From Bradyrhizobium liaoningense (lineage in GTDB: Bacteria > Pseudomonadota > Alphaproteobacteria > Rhizobiales > Xanthobacteraceae), in the NCBI RefSeq assembly GCF_018130785.1, contig NZ_JAFCJT010000025.1:45210-109209 (forward strand): a stretch of DNA of 64,000 nt. The letters run 5' to 3'. The notes under the pieces are model-generated. The model had not been told where the DNA came from, searched no databases, and saw only the letters and a list, made by a program, of their open reading frames with translations. The position numbers were made by a program, and so were the translations under genes. Shown one piece after another: positions 25,795 to 34,209 of the stretch. Position 1 is the first letter of the stretch, and each line of letters starts with the position of its first letter.

Positions 25795-27564
25795 ATGCGG
25801 CTTTGGGGAGCCATTCCGGCGCTCGCGATTGTTGCTGGCGCCGTCGCAACCGCGCCGGTGGCAAACGCGGAAAATCTCGTCGAAAAGATCATCGACGAAT
25901 TCAAGCACGAGGTCAGGGACGAGCTGCGGCACCACGACCACGATAACGGTCATGACGGCATCAATGATTACAAGCACGTCGTCATCATCTATCAGGAAAA
26001 CCACAGCTTCGATAACCTCTACGGGCACTGGGGCGATGTCGGCCGCGACCGGATCAATGGCACTTCCGATGCTGATCCCTCGCACACGCTGCAGATTCGC
26101 CAGGACGGTCAGACCGTGTATGGTTGCCTGCTGCAGAACGACGTCAATCTGACCTCGCCCTCGCCGCAGCCGACCAGCTGCACCGACAATACGGGCACGG
26201 TCGCGATCCTCAGCGCTTTCAAGAACAAGCCGTTCGAGATCAACGACTTCATCCCGACATCGGCCTCCACCTGCCCGAAGCCGGTCGGCGCTTTCGCCTC
26301 GCATGGCTTTCTCAACGGCACCGGTGCGCCCGGCGGCTGCACGGAAGACATCGTGCATCGCTTCTATAGCGAACAGTTCCAGCTCAACGGCGGCAAGCAG
26401 AACCGCTACGTGACCGGAAGCGACGCCGCGGGTCTGACGATGGGCTATTACGACACCAAGAAGCTGCCCATCTACACCTATCTGCACGGCCGCAGCGCGC
26501 CGAACTACGTTATCGCCGACAGCTTCTTCCAGGCCGCCTTCGGCGGATCGTTCCTGAACCACCAGTACCTGGTCGCCGCTGCGGCGCCGCAATTCGTCGG
26601 CGCCCTGAACGACGGCAGCGCCAACGACTTTCACTCCATCGTCGACGCGAACGGCATGCCGACCAGCACGCCGCTCTATACGCCGACAACTACCGTGAAG
26701 GATGCGCAGCTCACCGCCAAGTGCAACCAGACCGGCCTGCCGACGGGCCTCGCCTGCGGTGACTATGCGGTCAACACGACGCAGCCGTTCTATCAGCCTT
26801 ATTCTCCGGGCACCGCGGACATCAAGCGCCTGCCGCCGCTGCACACGCCGAACATCGGTGATCGTCTGTCGGCCAAGCACGTTGATTGGGCGTGGTATTC
26901 GGGCGGCTGGTCGAACGCCAATGGCGATGTCGGCGCGTCCGGCTGGACCAACGGCAACGGCACGACCTGCACCGATCCAAACCATCTCTCCACGGCAATC
27001 TTCCCGAACTGCCCCGACGTGGACTTTCAGTTCCACCATCAGGCGCTCAACTATTTCGCCAACTACGCACCGGGAACGCAGGCCCGCAAGGACCATTTGA
27101 AGGATGAGGCCGAGTTCATCCAGGCCGCCAAGAACGGCCGGCTGAAGCAGGTCAGCTTCATCAAGCCAATCGGCGAGGAGAACGAGCATCCCGGCTACAC
27201 CAGCGAATCCGAAGGCAGCCAGCACCTTGTCGATCTCGTCAAGTCGATCGTAGAAGGACCGGACGGCAAGAATGCGCTGATCATCATCACTTATGACGAG
27301 TTCGGCGGTCAGTGGGATCACGTTCCCCCGCCCCCGCACAACCGTCACGGTGCCGAAGCCCGCGCTGCGGACCAATGGGGCCCGGGCACCCGCATCCCGG
27401 CGCTACTGATCTCCAAGCGCTTCGACCAGTCGGGCGTCTCTCATGAGGATTTCGACACGACGTCGATCCTCAAGTTGCTCGAAAAGCGCTTCGATCTTGA
27501 CTCGCTGGGAACGCGCCCGGTGCGCAGTCTCTCGACGGCGCTTAAGGCCGGCGACTGGCACTGA
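25795..27564 (+). CDS. Exported phosphoesterase (PLC/AcpA superfamily), copy 2
   Basis: ATCAGGAGAACACG precedes the ATG at 25795. The 589-residue protein has a signal peptide (ALAIVAGAVATAPVANA), a charged segment with HHDHDNGHDG, then KHVVIIYQENHSFDNLYG, the ENHSFDNxxG motif of the phosphoesterase family. IITYDEFGGQWDHVPPP is the second metal-binding region. It is closer to acid phosphatase/PLC proteins of the AcpA type than copy 1. It is probably secreted by the nearby type II system; substrate unknown. A strong hairpin follows. Confidence 0.9.
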   Translation: MRLWGAIPALAIVAGAVATAPVANAENLVEKIIDEFKHEVRDELRHHDHDNGHDGINDYKHVVIIYQENHSFDNLYGHWGDVGRDRINGTSDADPSHTLQIRQDGQTVYGCLLQNDVNLTSPSPQPTSCTDNTGTVAILSAFKNKPFEINDFIPTSASTCPKPVGAFASHGFLNGTGAPGGCTEDIVHRFYSEQFQLNGGKQNRYVTGSDAAGLTMGYYDTKKLPIYTYLHGRSAPNYVIADSFFQAAFGGSFLNHQYLVAAAAPQFVGALNDGSANDFHSIVDANGMPTSTPLYTPTTTVKDAQLTAKCNQTGLPTGLACGDYAVNTTQPFYQPYSPGTADIKRLPPLHTPNIGDRLSAKHVDWAWYSGGWSNANGDVGASGWTNGNGTTCTDPNHLSTAIFPNCPDVDFQFHHQALNYFANYAPGTQARKDHLKDEAEFIQAAKNGRLKQVSFIKPIGEENEHPGYTSESEGSQHLVDLVKSIVEGPDGKNALIIITYDEFGGQWDHVPPPPHNRHGAEARAADQWGPGTRIPALLISKRFDQSGVSHEDFDTTSILKLLEKRFDLDSLGTRPVRSLSTALKAGDWH

Positions 27565-27572
27565 CAAGAACG

Positions 27573-27608
27573 GGCTTGGCCCACGTCAACCCTGACGCGG
27601 GCCAAGCC
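27573..27608. terminator. Hairpin after the second phosphoesterase
   Basis: GGCTTGGCCC pairs with GGGCCAAGCC (10 bp), and inside it CGTCA pairs with TGACG around an ACCC loop after one mismatch. It starts nine bases after the stop codon. No U-tract follows, but position and strength fit a terminator. Confidence 0.7.
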
Positions 27609-28018
27609 GCCGTTTGCCCGAACGCGTGACCAGCGTATGCACCTGTCGCGCTAAGCCACCCGTGCACTGCTGCCGAGGAACAGCCGGCGCCGATCCGCGA
27701 AACAAGCCGCTCCGCCCAAACGAGAGGCGAGCGTGACATGCGGGACCGTGACGGCGCCGCGCCTCATACGGCCCTCCCGAAGCGCTACCATGGGGAACAT
27801 CGGACGACAGCTTGCGCAGGTCGAAACCCTTGCCGGAAGGCGCTTCATCTAGGTCCTACCGAAGAGGCGGCCTCACGACTTGCATGAGGTGCATTGCCAT
27901 CAGCTTCCGGTTCGCGTCGGCATCCAAACCTTGCCGCTCCGCGCACAGCATTGCGAATCCACCGGGTGTCTCACCGAAGATGCGCGCGCTTTTGCCGAGA
28001 GCTGCAGTCGGCGCTCCC
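27609..28018. other. Remnant region without an intact gene
   Basis: On the minus strand, 27853-28018 reads like the end of a protein (ALGKSARIFGETPGGFAMLC, then MAMHLMQVVRPPLR), in a frame one base off the fragment at 28019-28356. It has no start. 27650-27850 shows no recognisable gene. Confidence 0.3.
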
Positions 28019-28356
28019 TTAGTCCTGCTCCAGGAGGTCGGCGAGAAACGCCTGCGTCATGCCTTTGACATCGCGTTGCTCAAGATACTTTTCGAACGCC
28101 TGCGGCTCGGTCGGGTGCGCTGGCTTGGCATTGTCGGCGCGCTCGACCCATCGGGCAGCCCGCGCGGACGCGACGTCGGCGCGTTCCAGGTCGGCGGCAG
28201 TGACTAGAGCTGCCGGCTTTGCGTGAGGAGCAAGTTCGTCCGCTGTGTCATTATTCGCACTGCATGTTCCTCAATGACGAGGGGCCGATCGCCGGCGGGC
28301 GGCTCGTTAGCGAAGCAACGGGAATTGACGAGCGCAGCGATCGCCGAGCAATTCAT
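28019..28356 (-). pseudogene. Hypothetical protein, frameshifted
   Basis: From an ATG at 28356 one frame reads MNCSAIAALVNSRCFANEPP then DRPLVIEEHAVR. Around 28255 the convincing reading moves to the next frame: NNDTADELAPHAKPAALVTA, then AARWVERADNAKP and MTQAFLADLLEQD up to the stop at 28019. The combined product would be about 110 residues, soluble and acidic. The family is unknown. It is either a one-base frameshift or two unrelated pieces. Confidence 0.35.
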
Positions 28357-28510
28357 AGAGGTGAAACGCGCTAGTTCACATACTCACAGTACCCTTCTAC
28401 ATCCCCTTGGACTCAGCTTAGAGCCCAAGAACAGACGTGCGCTTGTACAACACAGTGATTTAGCTTCACGCCTTTGCACTGTTTGTAGTCGTTGCTGAGG
28501 GAGGGCGAAC

Positions 28511-28663
28511 ATGGCGACTTACTGGGTGAAGTACACGTACAGCTTCACAGTGGAGTCCAGTGCGCCTTTGATCCCACCACCACCTTTTTTGGAATTCCGA
28601 GGCTGGGTCTTTCTGGGCATAGCGGACTTAGCTGCAATACCGGCAAACCAAGTTTGCGTCTGA
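28511..28663 (+). CDS. 50-residue small protein with strong ribosome binding site
   Basis: The ATG at 28511 follows GAGGGAGGGCGAAC, one of the best ribosome binding sites in the window. The product begins MATYWVKYTYSFTV, contains the proline run LIPPPPFLEF, then a hydrophobic stretch GWVFLGIADLAAIPA, and ends NQVCV. It has no signal peptide or known motif. The good initiation signal favours a real gene; function unknown. Confidence 0.5.
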   Translation: MATYWVKYTYSFTVESSAPLIPPPPFLEFRGWVFLGIADLAAIPANQVCV

Positions 28664-28987
28664 AGCGCGGATGGATTTCTGCAACGTTCACCACTATTGC
28701 CTTCGCTCCATATTCCCCGCGACACGCGCTGCGTGCCATCTAACCGCTCGCTCGTTCGTAATATGCTTGGATGGCATGGGGCGTGTCATCGATCTCAAAT
28801 CGAACCAACTCGGCTTCGTCTGAGCCAATCCCACGCCTCTAGCGCGGTCTCGATATCATTGCATTCGATCGTCTTGGCTTGTAGAGGTGCAAACCCCATC
28901 AGCCCGGGTGCGCCCCCTAAGGATCTTGTCCACAAAAATAGCCGGCGCGACGATAGCACCAGCGCAAGTCGACGCCATAACTATGCT
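28664..28987. other. Gap with no recognisable gene
   Basis: Open frames on both strands here have no initiation signals or motifs. It separates the 50-codon gene from the end of the response regulator gene. Confidence 0.35.
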
Positions 28988-29743
28988 TTAGAAACGCCCG
29001 ACTGGCAGCGCGAAAACATAACCGACGCCGCGCTCGGTCTGGATTACCCGCGGCGCGTCCGGATCGACTTCCAGCTTCCGCCGCAACCGCAAGATCTGCA
29101 CGTCAATACTGCGATCGAAAATATCCTCATGGACCCGTGTCGCTCGCAGCAGATACTCGCGCGAAAGCGATCGCTGCGGTGACTCAAGAAACGCCAGCAA
29201 CAGCGCATACTCGCCCTTGCTCAAAGCAACCGACTTTTCCTTGGCGTCGACGAGCCTGCGTCCCCGACGCTCGAGTCGCCAGCCATGAAATCTATATCCT
29301 CCCCGCTCTGGATGGCGGATCCGGGCGGCTTGTCCCATTTCCTGACGTCGCAGCACCGCGCGAATGCGAGCAAGCAATTCTCGCAGGCTGAACGGCTTCA
29401 GGAGATAGTCATCCGCACCGAGCTCGAGGCCGACGATTCGGTCGATTTCGCCGGGATGATGCCCAGTGATGATAATGACCGGAATATCTGAATCCGAACG
29501 AATGTCTCTCAGGATATCCAGACCATCGTCCTGACCGAGCCGGAGATCGAGAATGATCAGGCCGGGCTCGGAGCATTCAAGATGACGGGTCAATTCGGCC
29601 CGGCTTGACGCAGCTTTCACCGACACAAAGTAATCTTCGAGGTATCGGGTCAGCATCTGGCGCATCTCCGGATCATCGTCGACCACGATGATGTGGCCGA
29701 TGTTCTCGGTCCTCGGCTGATCATCACATTTTCTTGCCACCAC
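28988..29743 (-). CDS. OmpR/PhoB-family response regulator
   Basis: I choose the GTG at 29743 because AAGGGG lies nine bases upstream; a TTG at 29761 is the alternative. The 251-residue protein has a receiver domain: VVDDDPEMRQMLTRYL (acidic pocket), LIILDLRLGQDDGLDIL (phospho-acceptor Asp), VIIITGHH, and the DYLLKPFSLREL lysine. A winged-helix output domain has LSKGEYALLLAFLESPQRSL and SIDVQILRLRRKLEVDPDAP, ending VIQTERGVGYVFALP. No sensor kinase gene is adjacent; the histidine kinase at 53985 is too distant to assume pairing. It overlaps no intact gene. Confidence 0.9.
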   Translation of the reverse strand: MVARKCDDQPRTENIGHIIVVDDDPEMRQMLTRYLEDYFVSVKAASSRAELTRHLECSEPGLIILDLRLGQDDGLDILRDIRSDSDIPVIIITGHHPGEIDRIVGLELGADDYLLKPFSLRELLARIRAVLRRQEMGQAARIRHPERGGYRFHGWRLERRGRRLVDAKEKSVALSKGEYALLLAFLESPQRSLSREYLLRATRVHEDIFDRSIDVQILRLRRKLEVDPDAPRVIQTERGVGYVFALPVGRF

Positions 29744-29757
29744 GTCGAACTGCCCCT

Positions 29758-30216
29758 TCAAAGGATCGATGGCGCTCTGACCGGAGCGCAGCAGGCGTAA
29801 TTGCTAGAGCATTCTACGCCCAGCGAACCTATCGGCCGGCCGCTGCGCGGCTCAACCTGTACTGCCGCAGTCATGCCAGCCGTAAGCACAATGCCCGTGG
29901 GATCTTCGTCGATATGGATGCGAATCGGGATGCGTTGGGCCAGGCGTACCCAGGTGAAGATGGGATTGACGGTCGCCCCCCTTGATTGTTGGGCTGCGCG
30001 TTCGCAACGTTGATTGGGCGGGCGATGCTGTCGGGAGCCGATGGCGATGCCAAGTGGACGCTCCAGCCCAGGGGTAATATCGGCGATCGGATCCCCATGC
30101 ATCGGCACAAGGACTTGCGTTTCAGGCTGGTCACTCGAATTCAGGTTCAATCTCATTGGTCGAGGCCAACTGGCGCTGGATAATTGATATTTGATCCTGA
30201 CAAACGTGCCGTCCAA
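29758..30216 (-). pseudogene. Remnants of an aromatic-acid efflux system (FUSC plus HlyD pieces)
   Basis: The frame joins a short piece, PIADITPGLERPLGIAIGS, matching FUSC/AaeB-type inner-membrane exporters, to NPIFTWVRLAQRIPIRIHID and GIVLTAGMTAAVQVEP, the C-terminal end of a HlyD/AaeA-type membrane fusion protein. Neither part is complete. A larger piece of the same FUSC protein occurs at 33920-34205 on the same strand. These scars lie on both sides of the hydratase and ThDP-enzyme genes. Confidence 0.7.
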
Positions 30217-30366
30217 TATCTTTGGGGCTCTTCCTTGATAGCTTTTTGCACTGACGTTGAACTGCGCCCCGTTCGGGACAGTGCCTGGACCTAGCGAAGT
30301 AAGGCGATCTTGCTGTCGGCCTCACGGAAGACCTCTGTTCGTCATCGGTGATTTGGATCGGGATGG

Positions 30367-31149
30367 TCACGCATAGGTCACCGCCACCTTGTTAAACGGG
30401 CCGAAGTCCGCCACGTAGGTCTCGCCTGGCTTCGGCCGTAGCATGCCCGTTAGCGTACCGGTGCTGATCATCTGGCTGGCCTTCAGGCCAATTCCAGTAC
30501 GCGACAGTTCGTTCGCAAGCCATGTCAGTGGCACCATGGGATGATCCAGCGCTTCCGCTGCAATCCCCTTTCGGCGCTGCGTGCCGTTGCACGTGAGGAC
30601 GACCTCCTGATTTGCTACGTCTCGCCTGCGCCAATCTTCGATCGGAGGTCCGAAGACGATAGCGCCCGAGCCCGCACCATCGGCGAGGATCGCCGTCAGT
30701 GGCGGAAAGGCGCCATCATGCACAAAGCGGCATTCCGAAAGTTCGATGCCTGGATGCAAGGAGACAACGGCCTCCGTCACTTCCTCCATCGAGTAAGGCT
30801 TCTCTCGCGGCGGAAGGTCTGTGCCCAGGCGGGCCTGGTATTCGACCTCCGGAATCGGACTGCACTGCCTTGCGTGTTCGACCGTCGCCGGCGACGACTT
30901 AAGAGTGCCGAAGACGCGCCCGTAGATGGGCGCGTCCGTCCGCAACTGTTGTTGCAGCCTTCTGTTCATCGCCGCGATCTTCCAGCCTGCAACCTCCCAA
31001 CCGAGCACTTCTTCCACCATTCGGGCGATCCGGTACGCCGTCTCCTTATCAGGAGGAACAAGGCTCTCGTCCAGGCCACTCTGCTGTCGTCCCTCGCGGC
31101 GGAGCTTCGCGAGAAGGACAGCGAGTTCGTGTTGCCGTGACATGTCCAT
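30367..31149 (-). CDS. 2-keto-4-pentenoate hydratase / 2-oxo-3-hexenedioate decarboxylase-like
   Basis: The 260-residue protein belongs to the FAH-related hydratase family (MhpD, XylI/XylJ). Landmarks are AYRIARMVEEVLGWEVAGWK (GWKIG-like), IYGRVFGT, PEVEYQARLGTDLPPREKPY with the metal-binding E-x-E region, VVSLHPGIELSECRF and LADGAGSGAIVFG. The end LTGMLRPKPGETYVADFG is typical. Such enzymes act late in meta-cleavage pathways. It probably acts in the aromatic pathway encoded by this island. A start three codons downstream is equally possible. Confidence 0.85.
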   Translation of the reverse strand: MDMSRQHELAVLLAKLRREGRQQSGLDESLVPPDKETAYRIARMVEEVLGWEVAGWKIAAMNRRLQQQLRTDAPIYGRVFGTLKSSPATVEHARQCSPIPEVEYQARLGTDLPPREKPYSMEEVTEAVVSLHPGIELSECRFVHDGAFPPLTAILADGAGSGAIVFGPPIEDWRRRDVANQEVVLTCNGTQRRKGIAAEALDHPMVPLTWLANELSRTGIGLKASQMISTGTLTGMLRPKPGETYVADFGPFNKVAVTYA

Positions 31150-31724
31150 GGTCTACCCTTTTGTCAAAGAAGTCGCCTTCGCCGTCGGGACCGGAGGTTC
31201 TTGCAGGTCTGTAAGCGTCCGTCGGCGAGCTCTCCAGGTCTGCTCAGATTCGCGTGAAGGCAGGTGAGAAGCATACCGTCCATGTAAAGCGGCGGTCCCA
31301 CAGGCTCCGGTCGACGTTGTAGAAGCTCGATCCTCGGCAGGTGGGCGCCAGAGCGCCCGACCGTCTGGCGGCGGCTTCCCGGCCGGTCAGTACAACAACC
31401 CGGACTTCCGGTCCAAGATTGAAGCAGCTGCTCGGTATCGGCCCAACTGGAGACTGACCAAGAGTCCTTCTCCCTTCTTGATAGAGACGATAGGTCGACC
31501 CATCCTCGCAGTCCAAGACGATCAAAGACATACTTCAGATGTGAGACGACCTGACGAAACGATTTCACACGTCGCGATCGATCTCGATCGAACTATCGTC
31601 GGTATTGGATCGAAACGTCACGGCCCAATATCGCTCTTAAGGACCGCAACGGAATTGGGATTTGAAATCGCGACAGCGAAGAGCTTGCCGATGCTCTCGG
31701 GTCCTCTGGCACCGGCGTTGGACG
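31150..31724. other. Gap upstream of the hydratase gene with a repeated leader
   Basis: No intact gene is recognised in these 575 bp. The minus strand at about 31508-31553 carries a 46-base stretch that matches 38 of 46 bases with the plus strand at about 39107-39152, upstream of the GST gene. A short open frame beginning MSLIVLDCEDGSTYRLYQEG starts inside it. Confidence 0.4.
31508..31553 (-). repeat. Diverged repeat of a 46-bp leader (copy A)
   Basis: Read on the minus strand, this contains CTCACATCTGAAGTATGTC and ATCGTCTTGGACTGCGA. It aligns without gaps to copy B at 39107-39152 with eight mismatches by my count. Both copies lie upstream of catabolic genes and could be a shared regulatory or 5' leader sequence. 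Confidence 0.5.
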
Positions 31725-32012
31725 TCAGTTCCCCTGTCTTTCCTGGATGAATGGAAAGAAAATGTCCTGCCATTTGGCGGGTTTTGACTTGATCTGGCCG
31801 GTTCGCTGCATGAAATCCGCGTATCTCATGACGCCTCCGGGCGACACGCTGAACACATTCTCGGGATCCCGCAGGATGCGTTCGACGTACTTCACGTTCA
31901 TGGATTTCGATGGCGCGAACCTGAGATAAAGCGCCGCCGCCCTGGCGGGATCCCGAGGGCTCGGTCAGGACCGCGATGGTCGCCGACTCGATCAAGGCGC
32001 TGCGGCCGTACA
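31725..32012 (-). pseudogene. ABC transporter substrate-binding protein (NMT1/SsuA-like), C-terminal fragment
   Basis: In one minus-strand frame, DPARAAALYLRFAPSKSMNV, ERILRDPENVFSVSPGGVMR, then YADFMQRTGQIKSKPAKWQD and IFFPFIQ lead to a stop at 31725. This closely resembles the last 70 residues of NMT1/SsuA-type periplasmic solute receptors. The upstream part (SALIESATIAVLTEP) is in a different frame, and nothing N-terminal remains. Confidence 0.65.
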
Positions 32013-32098
32013 TCCCACTCCCTTCGTTACACGAGTAACGCAGATCCCGATGGCCGCAACTCTTCTGTAGCGTACTCTGCTCATCATTGTAGACGCCA

Positions 32099-32130
32099 AC
32101 CAAAGAGGCGACCAAACGGACCAAACCAAA
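32099..32130 (+). repeat. ACCAAA direct repeats before the ThDP decarboxylase gene
   Basis: ACCAAA occurs at 32099, 32111, 32120 and 32125, 50-80 bp before the start at 32181. It may be a regulator site or simply low-complexity leader sequence. Confidence 0.35.
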
Positions 32131-32180
32131 GATGAGGACGTGATGCTGATGATGACGACGAAACAGGAAGAACCAGGATC

Positions 32181-33839
32181 ATGAATCGCACGACCGGTCG
32201 CTCCGCCTTCCTGTCCCTGCTGAAGGATGAAGGAATTACGCATCTGTTCGGCAATCCGGGAACCACCGAATTGCCGATCATGCATGCGTTGAAGGACCGT
32301 CCGGAGCTGACCTATGTGATGGCGATGCAGGAAAGTCTGGTCGTCGCGATGGCCGACGGTTTTAGCCGGGCCTCGGGGCAATTGGTTGCCTGCAACGTTC
32401 ACGTCGCCCCCGGCCTCGGCAACGCCATGGGTTCGCTATACAATGCCAGGTTCACCGGAACGCCAATGATCCTGACCGCGGGACAGCAGGAACAGGGGCA
32501 TGGGCTCATGGAGCCACTTCTCTACGGTCCGCTGGTCCAGATGGCCGAACCTCTCGTCAAATGGGCGATAGAGGTGACGCGGCTCGAAGATCTTCCGCGC
32601 ATCGTGCGCCGGGCTGCCAAGATCGCCACGACGCCGCCTACCGGACCGGTCTTCATTTCGCTACCTGGTGATATCCTCAATGCGGAGACCCACATCGAGC
32701 CCGGTCAGTCAACGCGCGTCGATACACGGGTTGCTCCCTCCAGGGAGGCGCTGGACGCGCTTGTTCAACGGATACTGTCGTCGCACCGCCCAGTCGTCGT
32801 GGTCGGCGACGAGATCGTGAAGAGCGATGCTCTCGACGAAGCCGCCCTGTTCGCATCGCGACTTGGCTGCCCGGTCTATCAGCAGACCATCGCCTATGGC
32901 GCCCATTTCCTTTCTGACCATCCTTGCTTTATGGGAGCGTTGCCGCGCGATCAGCAGCAGACTACCAAGATACTTGGAGCGCATGATCTGCTGATCGTGC
33001 TCGGTTCGGACCCGGTTCGGATGTCGGTCCACAGCGCGCACGAACCTCTGCCTCGCGGAATGCCGATTATCCAGATTGGCCTGGTTGATAACGATCTTGC
33101 GAAGAACTTCCCAGCCGAGATCGCCCTGAAAGCCGACGTGCGAGAAACCCTGCGCGTTCTTGCGCCCGCGATCGAGGCGACGGGAGGGGCACCTCTGGCC
33201 ACGCTTGCTTCAGATCGTATCGAAAGCCTGAAGTCAGTGAACTGGTCGGCGAACCGCGACAGGCTTGTACAGGACATTTCGCGACGAAAAGACGCCGTTC
33301 CGATCGATCCCGACTGGTTGGCACTTCAGGTTGTCGATGCCCTCCCCGCGAACGCGATCCTGGTCGACGAAGGCCTGACGTCGTCGCGCTACATGGCGGC
33401 CTTGAAACGTCACCGCGACCGATACGGCTACCACCAAATGGCCTCCGGAGGCATCGGATGGGGACTTCCAGCTTCTGTCGGAGCCAGTCTCGCAAATCCC
33501 GAGAGACCAGTGGTCTGCTATTCGGGAGACGGAAGCGCGATGTATTCGATACAATCGCTCTGGACGGTCGCGCACCACAACCTGCCACTCACCGTTGTGC
33601 TCTTGAACAACGGAGGATACCGGATCATCAAGCAGCGCCTGCAAGCGTTTCATGGAACCAACCATTTTGTCGGCATGGATTTCCGCGAGCCTTCCGTCGA
33701 CTTCACGGGTCTCGCCCGGTCGTTGGGTGTTCGCGCCACTCGCGTCAGCGAAGGCGATCAGTTTCGGAGCATTCTGGCTTCGGCGATCGAACGACGCGGA
33801 CCTGAGCTCATAGAAGTCATCGTGGATGGCGCAATCTAG
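32181..33839 (+). CDS. Benzoylformate decarboxylase-like ThDP enzyme
   Basis: The 552-residue protein has the three-domain ThDP-decarboxylase fold. FGNPGTTELPIMHAL corresponds to the FGNPGSNELP segment of benzoylformate decarboxylase (MdlC), with threonine where that enzyme has its active-site serine. The ThDP-activating glutamate (MAMQES), the NVHVAPGLGNAMG histidine and DHPCFMGALP histidine are conserved. The cofactor motif is GDGSAMYSIQSLWTV ending in LLNNGGY. It likely decarboxylates an aromatic or related 2-oxo acid to an aldehyde. It is divergent from the hydratase and may act in the same pathway. Confidence 0.85.
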   Translation: MNRTTGRSAFLSLLKDEGITHLFGNPGTTELPIMHALKDRPELTYVMAMQESLVVAMADGFSRASGQLVACNVHVAPGLGNAMGSLYNARFTGTPMILTAGQQEQGHGLMEPLLYGPLVQMAEPLVKWAIEVTRLEDLPRIVRRAAKIATTPPTGPVFISLPGDILNAETHIEPGQSTRVDTRVAPSREALDALVQRILSSHRPVVVVGDEIVKSDALDEAALFASRLGCPVYQQTIAYGAHFLSDHPCFMGALPRDQQQTTKILGAHDLLIVLGSDPVRMSVHSAHEPLPRGMPIIQIGLVDNDLAKNFPAEIALKADVRETLRVLAPAIEATGGAPLATLASDRIESLKSVNWSANRDRLVQDISRRKDAVPIDPDWLALQVVDALPANAILVDEGLTSSRYMAALKRHRDRYGYHQMASGGIGWGLPASVGASLANPERPVVCYSGDGSAMYSIQSLWTVAHHNLPLTVVLLNNGGYRIIKQRLQAFHGTNHFVGMDFREPSVDFTGLARSLGVRATRVSEGDQFRSILASAIERRGPELIEVIVDGAI

Positions 33840-33919
33840 GCCGTGTCCCTAAAGCTGCCGAGCCGACAGACTCGCGAGAGTCCGCGGTGCCCCGACAGCA
33901 GCTAGTCTCCGCCGAGATG

Positions 33920-34205
33920 CTACTGGTCTTGAACCAAAGGCCAAACGAGGGTCGTCAGACACAGCACGGCGGAGCCGATCACGATGCCAACCAGACGCGC
34001 CAGCCCGGGGGTAATATCTGTGATCGGAGCTGGTCCCTGAACAAGGGTGATGAGAAGCCCGAGCGTGAACTGCGTTCCGAGATAGTTAATGCCTTTCCTG
34101 TCTGGATCTGGTAGCCGATCCAGACGCCGGCTGCGAGCGTGAGCACGGTTACCGGCAGTCCTGTGCCGAACAGGCGACCCGCGCCAAGGCCCTGCGGCGC
34201 ACCTG
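33920..34205 (-). pseudogene. FUSC/AaeB-type exporter fragment, frameshifted
   Basis: The minus strand first reads LFGTGLPVTVLTLAAGVWIG then YQIQTGK, shifts frame near 34095, and continues INYLGTQFTLGLLITLVQGP, ITDITPGLARLVGIVIGSAV, LCLTTLVWPLV. This is a transmembrane part of a FUSC-family aromatic-acid exporter. About 100 residues of a protein normally over 600 long remain. Related to the scar at 29758-30216. Confidence 0.7.
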
Positions 34206-34209
34206 TCCG

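Noticed and set aside
25747..27375. 542-codon minus-strand frame opposite the second phosphoesterase
   Set aside because: Same reason: antisense shadow with no motif or ribosome binding site.
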